Shown here one piece after another: positions 23,919-32,901 of a stretch of DNA of 64,000 bases. Source of the stretch: Serinicoccus kebangsaanensis (GTDB taxonomy: Bacteria; Actinomycetota; Actinomycetes; Actinomycetales; Dermatophilaceae). Position 1 is the first letter of the stretch; the number at the start of each line of letters is the position of its first letter. The position numbers and the translations under genes were made by a program. The notes under the pieces were generated by a model. The model did not search any database. It was not told the DNA's origin and saw nothing but the letters and a program-made list of their open reading frames with translations. The stretch spans positions 1 to 64,000 of the forward strand of contig NZ_VSLG01000002.1 of assembly GCF_008919445.1 (NCBI RefSeq), read 5' to 3'.

Positions 23919-25859
23919 TCAGCCGTCCTCGACCACCTCGGTGAGGAAGGCGTCCATGATCGGGCCGGCCGTCGTCGACCCGCGCTCGCCCTCCTCGACG
24001 AAGACGGCCACCGCGAGGTCACCCTGGACGGCGACCATCCACACGGGCGTGCGTGGCGGGTCGTCGGTGCCCACCTCGGCCGTCCCGGTCTTGGCCAGCA
24101 CCGGTGGGCCGGGGTTGTCGGCCAGCATCGAGCCCCCGCCCTCGGTGACCACCGCCCGCATCATGGTCCGCAACGCCTCCGACTCCTCGGGGCTCAGGGC
24201 GCCGTCCGGCTCGGGGACCTCCTGCCCGTCCACCACCCGGGGGACGACCGGGGAGCCCTGCGCGACGGTCGCGGCGACGACCGCCATCGCGGTCGGTGAG
24301 GCGAGCACCCTGCCCTGGCCGATGAGGCTCGCGGCGTGCTCGGTCTCGCTGGCGGCCTCGACCGGCACCGAGCCGGAGAAGGCCGTGACAGGCATGTCCC
24401 AGACGCCGCCGATCCCGAGGTCTGCCGCGGCCTGCGCCAACGCCTCCATGGGGACCCGGTCGCGCTCGGCGATGAGAGCGGTGTTGCACGAGTTGGCCAT
24501 CGCGGTGGTGAGCGGGATCTCGCCCAGCGCGGACACCGGGTATCCCGGCACGTTGGTGAACTCGTAGCCGTCCACCACGAGGCTCTCGGTGCAGGTCACC
24601 GTGGTCTGCGGGGTGCTCCCGTCCCGCAGCAACCCGAGGGCCGACGCGAGCTTGAAGGTCGACCCCGGAGGATATTGCGAGGCCAGCGCCGTCGACCGCC
24701 CCTCCGAGCCAGGACCGTTGGCCAGCGCCAGGACGTCGCCGGTGGTGTGGTCGATCGCGACCAGCGCGCTGGCCGGCCCGACCTCGCCGAGGGCGGTCTC
24801 GGCCGCCCGCTGCATGCTGGTGCTCAGCGTCAGCCGCAGCGGGTCACCGGCGACCGGGTCCCGCTCGAGCAGGGTGTCGGTGACGCGACCGGTGTCCGCG
24901 TCCACCGCGGCCACGCGCAGCCCGGGCTCGCCCCGCAGCGACTCGTCGAAGGCCGCCTGCAGACCGCTGCGGCCGACCTCGTCCCCCTCGGCATACCGGT
25001 CCGGGTGCTGCTCCAGCAGCTCCTGGGTCACCGGCCCGACCGTGCCGAGCAGCGGCTGGGCGAAGGTCCGGGTGGGCCCGAGGACGAGCTCGTCCTCGAT
25101 CGCGACCGCGCCCGGTATGCCCTCGGTCGCCGCGGCCAGGTCCTGCCCGTCGGGGTCGCTCTGGCGGTAGGTGATGAGCTCGACGAAGGCCTGCTCCCCG
25201 GCGGTCCAGACCCGCTCGGCATAGGGCTCGGCGTCGAGGTCCGCCGCCTGCGCCAGGTCGCGCGCCGCGCTCCGGAAGGCCTCGGGCTCGACGGCGGTCT
25301 TGTCGATCCCGATCCGCCAGACCGGCCGACCGGTCGCGAGCGGCTCGCCGTCGCGGTCGACCACGTCGGCCCGCACCGGCGGGGTCTCCTCCAGCCGCAG
25401 CTCCTGCCCTCGCGGGACGCCGAGCAGCGCGTGCTCCCACGAGGCCACCCACTGGTCCTCGGCGACCTGCATCCGCAGGGCGACCTCCTGGTCCAGGTCC
25501 GCCCCCTCGCCCGGGAGATCCCAGGTCAGCCGCAGCCGGGCCTGGGCGCGCTGCGCCTCGTCCGGCTCCCCCACGTCCAGCACCTCGACGGACAGGGGTG
25601 CCTCACCCAGGCCGGTGTGCGCCCGCTCCAGCTGGGCGGCGGCGTCTGCCGGGGTGCTGTCGACCAGGCTCACCCCACCGAGGTCGCCCGACTCCAGCCC
25701 GGCCGCCAGCTCGGCGGCCACCTGCTCCGGGCTGCCGTCCGGCCCGGCGTCGCAGGCCACGAGCGACCCACCGAGGGCGAGGGTCAGGCCGAGGATCGTG
25801 GTGCGGTGCCGCGCTCGTCCGGGAGGGGCGGCGCGGGCCACCCGTCGTCCGGCCGTCAC
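23919..25859 (-). CDS. Penicillin-binding transpeptidase with MecA_N domain
   Basis: A 646-residue peptidoglycan DD-transpeptidase. N-terminal lipobox-like GSLVAC (Cys about 35), then an NTF2-like MecA_N domain (about 45-150), a PBP dimerisation domain, and the transpeptidase domain with the three motifs STFK, SCN and KTGT. The architecture is that of low-affinity, PBP2a-like class B enzymes of Gram-positive bacteria; resistance cannot be claimed from this. Its GTG overlaps the TGA of the molybdenum hydroxylase large subunit, which is an unusual coupling for a cell-wall enzyme. Confidence 0.92.
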   Translation of the reverse strand: MTAGRRVARAAPPGRARHRTTILGLTLALGGSLVACDAGPDGSPEQVAAELAAGLESGDLGGVSLVDSTPADAAAQLERAHTGLGEAPLSVEVLDVGEPDEAQRAQARLRLTWDLPGEGADLDQEVALRMQVAEDQWVASWEHALLGVPRGQELRLEETPPVRADVVDRDGEPLATGRPVWRIGIDKTAVEPEAFRSAARDLAQAADLDAEPYAERVWTAGEQAFVELITYRQSDPDGQDLAAATEGIPGAVAIEDELVLGPTRTFAQPLLGTVGPVTQELLEQHPDRYAEGDEVGRSGLQAAFDESLRGEPGLRVAAVDADTGRVTDTLLERDPVAGDPLRLTLSTSMQRAAETALGEVGPASALVAIDHTTGDVLALANGPGSEGRSTALASQYPPGSTFKLASALGLLRDGSTPQTTVTCTESLVVDGYEFTNVPGYPVSALGEIPLTTAMANSCNTALIAERDRVPMEALAQAAADLGIGGVWDMPVTAFSGSVPVEAASETEHAASLIGQGRVLASPTAMAVVAATVAQGSPVVPRVVDGQEVPEPDGALSPEESEALRTMMRAVVTEGGGSMLADNPGPPVLAKTGTAEVGTDDPPRTPVWMVAVQGDLAVAVFVEEGERGSTTAGPIMDAFLTEVVEDG

Positions 25860-28012
25860 CGTACCGTCGCCGCCGGCGCGGGTCCGCTCGATTCCCAGGC
25901 CTCGAGCACCTTGACGGGCGTGAACGGCAGCTCACGCAGGCGCAGCCCGGTCGCGTCGAAGATCGCGTTGCCGATCGCTGCGGGGACGCCGACGATCCCG
26001 ACCTCCCCGATGCCCTTGGCGCCCGTCGCGCCCATCCACGGGTCGGGCTCGCCGACCCAGCCGACCTCGATGTCCACGACGTCTGCGTGCGCGGCGACGT
26101 GGTAGCCCGCCAGGTCGGCGTTGACCACGTGCCCGAAGCGGGGGTCGCGGTAGGACTCCTCGAAGAGCGCACCGGACAACCCCATCGTCATCCCGCCGAC
26201 GAGCTGGCTGCGGGCGGTCCGCGGGTTCATGATCCGACCGCCGTCGAAGTGGCCGTAGAGCCGCCGCACCCGCACCTCGCCCGAGACCTCGCTGACCGCG
26301 ACCTCGGCGAAGTGGGCGCCGAAGGCCATCCGACGCACCCCGCGCACCCCCTGGGGCATCCGGGTGCGTGCCCGCGTGGTGGCGCCCTCGGCAGGGTCGC
26401 TCCCGTGCTCGGCGCGGAACGCCTGCGCCGCCTCGACGACGGCGGATCCCCAGCCGAAGGTGCCGGTGCTGCCACCGGCGATGATCGCGTAGGGAGCGTC
26501 GGTCGTGCCGATCCGTGCCTCGACCTGGTCCTGCGGCACGTCCAGCGCCTGCGCGGCGATCTGGGCCAGCACCGTCCACGCGCCGGTGCCGATGTCGCTG
26601 GCCTGCATGCTCACGACGTAGCGACCGCCGGTGAAGGTGATCCGCGCCAGGCTCGGGCCCATCCCCATCTGCGGGAAGCTCGCGCTGGCCACGCCCATGC
26701 CCAGCAGCCACTCCCCCTCGCGTCGTCCGCCGGGCTGCTGCTGCTGCTCGAGACCGAAGATCCGTGCGCCCTCGGTCAGGCAGGTCGCGACGTGCCTGCT
26801 GCTCCACGGCCTCCCCGACTCCGGGTCGGCCTCCGGCTCGTTGCGCAGCCGCAGCTCGACCGGGTCCATCCCCATCTCCCGCGCGAGCTCGTCCATCGCC
26901 GTCTCGAGCGCGAACATGCCGGTGTACTCCCCCGGCGCCCGCATGAACGTGCCAGGCCCGATGTCGAGGTGCTGCGCCCGGTAGGACACCCGCCGGGTGG
27001 GGGAGGCATACATCGACAGGCTGGGGCCGGCGGTCGGGTCGACCCAGGGGATGACCCGGGAGACCGGGGCGAAGACCTCGTGGTCCACCGCGCGCAACCG
27101 ACCCTGCTCGTCGGCGGCGAGCGCGACCCGCTGCCGGGTCTCGGGCCGGTAGCCGGTGCCCGCGAACATCTGCGGCCGGGTGAGCGCGACCTTGACCGCC
27201 CGCCCCGGCAGCTTCCGCGCCGCCATGGCCGTGACCATGACGTGCGGGTGCGGCATGCCCTTGGTGCCGAACGAGCCGCCGACGTAGGGCGAGATCACCT
27301 CGACCTGGGTCGGCAGCAGTCCGAAAGCCCCCGCGAGCACCCCCTGCGGCGCGACCACGCCCTGGTTGCTGTCCCACACCGTGAGCCGGGTCGAGCGCGG
27401 CTGCACGGTCGCCAGCGGCCCGAGGTCGGCGTGCCACAGCGCGACCATGCTGTGCGGCTCGATCGGGTTGTGGTGGTTGACCGGGGTCGCATAGTGCCCC
27501 TCGACGCGGTATGCCGCTCCCGCGAGCTCGCCGTCGACGTCACCGACGGTGTGCTGACCCGGGTAGACCCCCATCACCCGGCGCAGCGGCCGGACGCCGG
27601 GGTCCTCGGGGTCGAGACGCACGTCGGGCCCGGACGGAGGGGCGGCGTAGTCCACCCGGACCAGGGACGCGGCATACCGGGCGGTCTCCAGCGAGTCGGC
27701 CACGACGGCGGCGACGATCTCGCCGCGGTAGCGCACCCGCGGCTTGCGCAGCACCGCCAGGGTGGGGATCGTCGGGAGTGCCAGCCGCGGGGCGTTCTCG
27801 TGCGTGAGCACGAGGGCCACCCCGGGCACGGCACGGGCGGCCTCCGCGTCGATCCCGGTGATCGCACCGGTGGCGACGGTGGAGAGGACGGGGACCAGGA
27901 AGAGCGGGTCCTCCAGCTCGTGCTCGTAGGCGTACGGCGCCAGGCCGGAGACCTTGAGGGGGGCGTCGACCCGGGCGCGGTCGCGGCCCTGCTCGGTCGC
28001 GGCGTCGCTCAT
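25856..28012 (-). CDS. Molybdopterin-binding subunit, xanthine dehydrogenase family
   Basis: The 718-residue large subunit of a three-subunit molybdenum hydroxylase (aldehyde/xanthine oxidase family, PaoC-like). It binds molybdopterin and carries the catalytic Glu in GAKGIGEVGIVG near the C-terminus. Other signatures: SPYVGGSFGTKG, GTFMRAPGEYTGMFALE and ASDIGTGAWTVLAQIAAQ. It would oxidise aldehydes or N-heterocycles with water as oxygen source. ATGA overlap with the FAD subunit. No XdhC/MocA-type maturation gene is in the operon here. Confidence 0.95.
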   Translation of the reverse strand: MSDAATEQGRDRARVDAPLKVSGLAPYAYEHELEDPLFLVPVLSTVATGAITGIDAEAARAVPGVALVLTHENAPRLALPTIPTLAVLRKPRVRYRGEIVAAVVADSLETARYAASLVRVDYAAPPSGPDVRLDPEDPGVRPLRRVMGVYPGQHTVGDVDGELAGAAYRVEGHYATPVNHHNPIEPHSMVALWHADLGPLATVQPRSTRLTVWDSNQGVVAPQGVLAGAFGLLPTQVEVISPYVGGSFGTKGMPHPHVMVTAMAARKLPGRAVKVALTRPQMFAGTGYRPETRQRVALAADEQGRLRAVDHEVFAPVSRVIPWVDPTAGPSLSMYASPTRRVSYRAQHLDIGPGTFMRAPGEYTGMFALETAMDELAREMGMDPVELRLRNEPEADPESGRPWSSRHVATCLTEGARIFGLEQQQQPGGRREGEWLLGMGVASASFPQMGMGPSLARITFTGGRYVVSMQASDIGTGAWTVLAQIAAQALDVPQDQVEARIGTTDAPYAIIAGGSTGTFGWGSAVVEAAQAFRAEHGSDPAEGATTRARTRMPQGVRGVRRMAFGAHFAEVAVSEVSGEVRVRRLYGHFDGGRIMNPRTARSQLVGGMTMGLSGALFEESYRDPRFGHVVNADLAGYHVAAHADVVDIEVGWVGEPDPWMGATGAKGIGEVGIVGVPAAIGNAIFDATGLRLRELPFTPVKVLEAWESSGPAPAATVR

Positions 28013-29010
28013 GCCGTCTCCTCCGTCAGGGCCGACAGCACGGCGGGGACGGCCCGCCGCAGCTGGGTGACCTTGTAACCGTTGTCCGGCCCCGGCCTGG
28101 CCTGCTCCATCTCGACCGCGATCGCGGCGGCGTAGGCCTCGTGGGTGGCCGGGCCGCCGCGCAGCACCTCCTCGGCCCGCAGGGCCCGGTGCGGCTTGTG
28201 CGAGACCCCACCCAGACCGATCCGCACGTCCGCGACCTGTCCGTCCCGGACCTCGAGGGCGGCGGCGACGGAGACGGTGGCGAAGGCATACGAGGCGCGC
28301 TCACGCAGCTTGCGGTAGCGGGATCGGCGGGCGAAGCCCGGGCCGGCGATCTCGATCGCCGTGATCAGCTCGCTGCGCTCGAGCGTGGTGTCGCGCTCGG
28401 GCCGGTCCCCGGGGAGCCGGTGCAGGTCGGCGAAGTCGATCCGCCGTTCGCCTAGCGGGCCCTCGACGACGACGGTGACGTCCAGGGCGGCGAGCGCCAC
28501 GCACAGGTCGGAGGGGTGGACGGCGACGCAGGAGTCGGACGTCCCGATCAGCGCGTTGTAGGTGCCCAGCCCCTCGATCGCCGAGCAGCCCGAGCCCGGG
28601 TCCCGCTTGTTGCACGGGGTGCTGAGGTCCTGGAAGTAGACGCAGCGGGTGCGCTGCAGCAGGTTGCCGCCCATGGTCGCCATGTTGCGCAGCTGCCCGG
28701 ACGCACCGGCCAGCATCGCCGCGCTCACCACCGGGAAGGTGCGGCGCACCAGCGGGTGGGCGGCGACGTCGGCGTTGCGGGCCAGCGCCCCGATCCGCAG
28801 CCCACCCTCCTCGAGCTCGGTGACCTCGGTGAGGTCGAGGTGGCTGACGTCGATGAGCCGGTCGGTCTCGCGGATGCCCAGGCGCAGGTGGTCGATGAGG
28901 TTCGTCCCGCCGGCGAGGTATGCCGTGCGCTCGCCCTCGCGGGAGGCGCCCGCGGTGCGGCGCAGGGCGTCGGCGACGCTGGTCGCGCGCTCGTAGGTGA
29001 AGGGCCTCAC
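28009..29010 (-). CDS. FAD-binding subunit of molybdenum hydroxylase
   Basis: A 333-residue medium subunit. The FAD-binding AYLAGGTNLIDHLRLG and GNLLQRTRC segments are clear, and the CO-dehydrogenase flavoprotein C-terminal domain follows. A Cys cluster (CVYFQDLSTPCNKRDPGSGC) matches the extra [4Fe-4S] insertion seen in PaoB-type subunits, which ordinary xanthine dehydrogenases lack. The GTG start overlaps the stop of the 2Fe-2S subunit (GTGA). It passes electrons from the molybdenum centre through the Fe-S clusters to FAD. Confidence 0.94.
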   Translation of the reverse strand: MRPFTYERATSVADALRRTAGASREGERTAYLAGGTNLIDHLRLGIRETDRLIDVSHLDLTEVTELEEGGLRIGALARNADVAAHPLVRRTFPVVSAAMLAGASGQLRNMATMGGNLLQRTRCVYFQDLSTPCNKRDPGSGCSAIEGLGTYNALIGTSDSCVAVHPSDLCVALAALDVTVVVEGPLGERRIDFADLHRLPGDRPERDTTLERSELITAIEIAGPGFARRSRYRKLRERASYAFATVSVAAALEVRDGQVADVRIGLGGVSHKPHRALRAEEVLRGGPATHEAYAAAIAVEMEQARPGPDNGYKVTQLRRAVPAVLSALTEETA

Positions 29011-29576
29011 GGCTGCGCCCCGGTCCCGGCACGCCGGGCGGCCGTGTCGCGGATGGCGGCGACGATGTTGACGTAGGCGCCGCAGCGGCACAGGTTGCCG
29101 CTCATCCGCTCGCGGATCTCCTCGTCGGTGAGCTCCACCGCCGTGTCGGGGTCGGTGAGTGCACCGGGCTCGGTGACGTGGCTGGGCATACCGGCCGCGA
29201 CCTCGGCGAGCATCGCCTGGGCGGAGCAGACCTGCCCCGGGGTGCAGTAGCCGCACTGCAGCCCGTCCCGGTCGACGAAGGCCTGCTGCAGGTCGCTGAG
29301 CTCGTCGGGCGTGCCGAGCCCCTCGGCGGTGACCACCTCCGCGCCGTCGAGGGAGGCGGTCAGCGACAGGCAGGACACGACCCGGCGCCCGTCGACGAGC
29401 ACCGTGCAGGCGCCGCACTGCCCGTGGTCGCAGCCCTTCTTCACCGAGGTCACCCCGAGGTGGTCGCGCAGCGCGTCGAGCAGGGTCACCCGCACGTCGT
29501 GGCGCAGCTCCTGGGGGTGGCCGTTGACGACGAGCTTGGTGGACAGGTGGCTCGTTCCCCCGACGGCATGATCCAT
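29007..29576 (-). CDS. 2Fe-2S subunit of molybdenum hydroxylase
   Basis: A 189-residue small subunit with two [2Fe-2S] domains: the plant-ferredoxin-type GCDHGQCGACTVLVDGRRV with a later Cys, and the all-helical LQCGYCTPGQ...GNLCRCGAYVNI. No Tat signal is visible, so the enzyme is probably cytoplasmic, unlike periplasmic PaoA. It starts the three-subunit block and sits 4 bp after the hydrolase gene. Confidence 0.95.
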   Translation of the reverse strand: MDHAVGGTSHLSTKLVVNGHPQELRHDVRVTLLDALRDHLGVTSVKKGCDHGQCGACTVLVDGRRVVSCLSLTASLDGAEVVTAEGLGTPDELSDLQQAFVDRDGLQCGYCTPGQVCSAQAMLAEVAAGMPSHVTEPGALTDPDTAVELTDEEIRERMSGNLCRCGAYVNIVAAIRDTAARRAGTGAQP

Positions 29577-29580
29577 CGCC

Positions 29581-30225
29581 TCAGTCTGCCCCGCGGCCCT
29601 CGGCGGCGCACGTCGAGCCCGTCAGCACCTCGACCAGGTGGGCGGAGGCCAGGCGGTGCCAGGCGGCGCGATGGCGCATCATGCCGTGGGTGTCGGCGAG
29701 GTCGGTCCGCGCCCGCGCGTCCGCGCCGAGACCGCGCAGCCGCTCGGCGGCGAGGCGGGAGCCCTCGGCCGCGGTCATCTGGTCCTCGGAGCCGTGCAGC
29801 AGCAGCACCCGGCCGCTGGCCGGCGGCCGCAGCACCGACAGGTCGGCCTCGTCCACCCAGGCGGCCGCCGTGACCACCGTCTCGACCCCGTCGGCGAGGT
29901 GCAGCGCCACCCGGCCCCCCATCGAGTAGCCCAGCAGGCCCACCGGCAGGCCCGGGTGCTCGGCACGCACGGTCTCCAGCGCCCACCGCGCGTCCCGCAC
30001 CGGTGCGCCGTCGTTCCAGCCGCGCCGGGCATACCGCAGGAAGGAGACGTCGATCCGGTGCGGCGCCCCGGCCCGAGCCACCGCGCTCGCGAAGAGGCGG
30101 CTGCGCAGCACCGAGAGCTGGCGCCAGCTCGTCGGCTCGGTGCTGCGCTGCTGGCCGCCGTGCAGCACGAGGACGTGGGCGCACGGATCCCGGTGGCGGC
30201 GCACCGTGTGCAGGCGCCGGGTCAC
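29581..30225 (-). CDS. Alpha/beta hydrolase (dienelactone hydrolase-like)
   Basis: A 214-residue small alpha/beta hydrolase: VLVLHGGQQRS at the start, the nucleophile elbow LLGYSMGGRVALH with Ser about 101, VLLLHGSEDQMTAAEGS with the acid Asp, and a C-terminal ADTHGMMRH supplying the His. GTG start overlapping the TGA of the hemolysin-III gene. Its place between that gene and the molybdenum hydroxylase subunits suggests a role in the same process, but the substrate is unknown. Confidence 0.85.
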   Translation of the reverse strand: MTRRLHTVRRHRDPCAHVLVLHGGQQRSTEPTSWRQLSVLRSRLFASAVARAGAPHRIDVSFLRYARRGWNDGAPVRDARWALETVRAEHPGLPVGLLGYSMGGRVALHLADGVETVVTAAAWVDEADLSVLRPPASGRVLLLHGSEDQMTAAEGSRLAAERLRGLGADARARTDLADTHGMMRHRAAWHRLASAHLVEVLTGSTCAAEGRGAD

Positions 30226-30917
30226 AGGAGGTAGCGGTACATCAGCAGGAAGTGCAGGGCGGCTGCGAGCATCACCAGCAGGTGCCAGATCTCGTGGAAG
30301 CCGAAGACGCCGGGCACCGGGTTGGGCCGCTCCAGGATGAAGATGATGAAGCCGATGCTGTAGACCACGCCCCCGGCGGCCATGAGCACCAGCGCTCCGG
30401 TGGGCAGCTCGAGCCCGCCGAGGACCAGCACCACGGGCATCCACCCGAGCACGATGTAGAGCGTGTTGGTGACCCACTTGGGCAGCTCGCGCCAGACCGA
30501 CCGGGCCGCGATGCCGAGTCCCGCGATGCCCCAGACGGTGCCGAGCACCGCCCAGCCGAAGGCCGTCCGGTCCAGCACCAGCACGATCGGCGTGACCGTG
30601 CCCGCGATGAGGAAGAAGACCGAGGTGTAGTCCAGCGTCCGCAGCACGTCGTTGACCTTCGGCCCGCGGTCGAACCCGTGGTGCACCGTGCTGGCGACGA
30701 AGAGGGTCACGAGGGAGGCGGCATACACCGACAGCCCGACCACCCGCCACGGGTCGCCGCCGACGCCCGCCTGCGCGATGAGCAGGGCGGCACCGAGCAC
30801 GGCGAAGCAGGACGCGACGAGGTGGGAGATCGTGTTGATCCGCTCGTCGGTCACATGGACGCTGCCGTCGCGGCTGCGCTGGACGGTCTCCACGGGCTCA
30901 CTCTCGATGTCGGACAC
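30222..30917 (-). CDS. Hemolysin III family (YqfA-like) membrane protein
   Basis: A 231-residue integral membrane protein of the PAQR/hemolysin III family with seven hydrophobic segments. Conserved residues seen: the N-terminal RINTISHLVA, VASTVHHGFDRG with the metal-site His, TLDYTSVFFLIAGTVTP with Asp, and HEIWHLLVMLAAALHF with the C-terminal His residues. PAQR proteins bind zinc and may be hydrolases acting on membrane lipids. GTG start. It heads a tightly coupled set of genes running to 23373. Confidence 0.9.
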   Translation of the reverse strand: MSDIESEPVETVQRSRDGSVHVTDERINTISHLVASCFAVLGAALLIAQAGVGGDPWRVVGLSVYAASLVTLFVASTVHHGFDRGPKVNDVLRTLDYTSVFFLIAGTVTPIVLVLDRTAFGWAVLGTVWGIAGLGIAARSVWRELPKWVTNTLYIVLGWMPVVLVLGGLELPTGALVLMAAGGVVYSIGFIIFILERPNPVPGVFGFHEIWHLLVMLAAALHFLLMYRYLL

Positions 30918-30958
30918 GGCGTATGTCGATGGTAGCCGGGGCGTGGTGCAGGCAACGT

Positions 30959-31651
30959 TCAGCCGGGCAGCACCCGGCGGCCCTCCCAGGTGCCGTGCTC
31001 GGAGACGGGCCGGAAGCGCAGCGTCGTGAACTCGTGGTGGAAGTCGCGGCGCTCCCGCTCGACCATCGCGTCGGCGTGCCGGCGAGGTGCCTCGACGCTC
31101 CCGTCGGTGCGCCCGTGGACCATGCCGGTCATCTCGCGGGCGCTGCGCCAGACCGAGAAGGTGGAGACGGTGCGGGATGGCCGGAAGGCGGCGAGCGCCA
31201 GGGTCGTGGCGGGGTGGTCCCGCACCAGCCGCTCCACCGGCCGCCCCCAGTGCACGAAGCGCGGCACCTCCGGCAGCCGCATCCGCGCCAGCGTCACCGC
31301 GACGACCGGCTCGGCCGGGTCCGAGCGTCCGGCGAGCTCGGGCAGGTCCCCCAGCTCGCGCACCCGGCCCCAGCGGCGCAGGAACTCCAGCCGCACGTGC
31401 CAGCCCTGCGCCAGCTCGCGCCCGAGCTGGTCCTGCTCCAGGAAGCGCTGCAGCGCACCCTCGTCCTCCCAGGCCGCGAAGACCGCGAGCCGGCGCAGCT
31501 GCAGCCGGTCCGGTGAGACGACCGGTGCGCCCAGCCGCATCGTGACCATCGTCTCCGCGTGCCGCAGACCGGGCACGTCCCGCAGCGGCCGCGCCAGCGC
31601 CCGGGCGCCGGTGCGTGCCGGCACCTGCACCAGGTGGAAGGAGTGCACCAC
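30959..31651 (-). CDS. Spheroidene monooxygenase-like (CrtA-type) protein
   Basis: A 230-residue soluble protein resembling the CrtA-like family found in many actinobacteria: VAVTLARMRLPEVPRFVHWG, then GRPVERLVRDHP, TFSVWRSAREMTGMVHG and a C-terminal RDFHHEFTTLRFRPVSEHG. The family contains carotenoid oxygenases that use haem, but most members, like this one, have no carotenoid genes nearby and are of unknown role. It is 41 bp before the hemolysin-III gene on the same strand and may be part of that unit. Confidence 0.65.
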   Translation of the reverse strand: MVHSFHLVQVPARTGARALARPLRDVPGLRHAETMVTMRLGAPVVSPDRLQLRRLAVFAAWEDEGALQRFLEQDQLGRELAQGWHVRLEFLRRWGRVRELGDLPELAGRSDPAEPVVAVTLARMRLPEVPRFVHWGRPVERLVRDHPATTLALAAFRPSRTVSTFSVWRSAREMTGMVHGRTDGSVEAPRRHADAMVERERRDFHHEFTTLRFRPVSEHGTWEGRRVLPG

Positions 31652-31754
31652 CGCAACCTACCGATGAGTCCGCAGGGCCGGCACGGTCCACCTCGCAGGA
31701 CCGGCTGCGCCCAGGCACGCTGGTCGACACCAGGACGACCGGAGGACGACACCC

Positions 31755-32435
31755 ATGAGCAACCCCAAGACGCAGCAGCCCGAGGCGGCCCCGCAGGTCG
31801 TCGACCGCGCAGCCTTCGACGCCGCCCTGGAGGAGCAGGTCGCGCGGGACAAGGAGGTCACCCGCCTGGGCGACCAGGTCTCGGCCGCGCGTCGCCGGCT
31901 CCCGATGGTGGAGGTGGACAACTACACCTTCGAGGGCCCGGACGGTCCGGTGACGCTGGTGGAGCTCTTCGGCGATCACTACCTGCTGCTGGTGCAGAAC
32001 GTCATGCACGGCGTGGACTGGGACGAGGGTTGCCCGAGCTGCACGTGGGCGGTGGACAACCTGCCGGCCAACATGGAGCGGATGGGCGAGGAGGGCATCG
32101 CCTTCGCGATGATCTCGCAGGCACCGATCGACAAGCTGGAGGCGTGGCGAGCGCAGCACGGCTGGCCGCACACGTGGGTCTCCTCCGGGGGGACGAGCTA
32201 CCACGACGACTGGGGCTGGACTGTCGAGGGCGAGGACGGCTCACCCTTCCCCCTCCCGGGGTACTCGTACTACCTGCTGCACGACGGCAGGCCCTACCTC
32301 ACCTACATGACGGGCGCACGGGGCACCGAGGCGATCCTGCCGGTCGCGCACATCATGGACCGCACGGTCTACGGGCGGCAGCAGGACTGGGAGGACAGCC
32401 CGGAGGGCTGGCCGCAGTACCCGACGTACGGGTGA
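31755..32435 (+). CDS. DUF899 thioredoxin-like protein
   Basis: A 226-residue protein of the DUF899 family, distantly thioredoxin-fold. The characteristic EVTRLGDQVSAARRRLPMVE opens the domain, followed by LLVQNVMHGVDWDEGCPSCT with a CxxC pair and FAMISQAPIDKLEAWR. Its reaction is unknown; a dithiol redox role is suggested by the CPSC pair. GGAGGACGACACCC precedes the ATG. Divergent from the CrtA-like gene. Confidence 0.9.
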   Translation: MSNPKTQQPEAAPQVVDRAAFDAALEEQVARDKEVTRLGDQVSAARRRLPMVEVDNYTFEGPDGPVTLVELFGDHYLLLVQNVMHGVDWDEGCPSCTWAVDNLPANMERMGEEGIAFAMISQAPIDKLEAWRAQHGWPHTWVSSGGTSYHDDWGWTVEGEDGSPFPLPGYSYYLLHDGRPYLTYMTGARGTEAILPVAHIMDRTVYGRQQDWEDSPEGWPQYPTYG

Positions 32436-32465
32436 GGGTCCAGCAGGATGCGCCATAGTGGGCGC

Positions 32466-32888
32466 ATGGAGGCAGCACTGCGCGACATCCTGACGGCGGG
32501 CGGCACCGGCGCCCTCACGACCATCAAGCGGGACGGCCGGCCGCAGCTGTCGATGGTGACCTACGTGATCGACCCCGAGGCGACCCTCGTCCGGGTCTCC
32601 ACGACCGACGGCCGGGCCAAGGTCGCCAACCTGCGCCGCGACCCGCGCGGGAGCCTCTACGTCACCAGCTCGTCGGGATGGTCGTATGCCGTCGCCCAGG
32701 GCACCGTCGAGCTCTCACCCGTCGCCGGGGCGGAGGACGACCCGGTGGTCGAGGACCTCGTCCAGCTCTACCGCGACGCGAACGGCGAGCACCCCGACTG
32801 GGACGAGTACCGCCAGGCGATGGTGGCCGACCGGCGGCTCGTCGTCCGGCTGCGGGTGGAGCACGTCTACGGCGTGGCCCAGGGCTGA
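32466..32888 (+). CDS. PPOX-class, probable F420-dependent protein
   Basis: A 140-residue split-barrel protein of the PPOX/Rv1155-like family: ILTAGGTGALTTIKRDGRPQ, RVSTTDGRAKVANLRRDPRG, YAVAQGTVELSPVA and a C-terminal RLVVRLRVEHVYG. Mycobacterial relatives bind coenzyme F420 or act as deazaflavin reductases. Whether this organism makes F420 cannot be told here. The ATG at 32466 gives the normal family start. It follows DUF899 by 30 bp on the same strand. Confidence 0.85.
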   Translation: MEAALRDILTAGGTGALTTIKRDGRPQLSMVTYVIDPEATLVRVSTTDGRAKVANLRRDPRGSLYVTSSSGWSYAVAQGTVELSPVAGAEDDPVVEDLVQLYRDANGEHPDWDEYRQAMVADRRLVVRLRVEHVYGVAQG

Positions 32889-32901
32889 GCCGCCGCCGAG
32901 G

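Noticed and set aside
23919-25859. A beta-lactam resistance determinant like mecA
   Set aside because: The MecA_N domain is common in ordinary class B PBPs of actinobacteria; resistance cannot be inferred.
25598-28078. 826-codon open frame on the + strand
   Set aside because: Antisense to the molybdenum hydroxylase large subunit; low-complexity translation without motifs.
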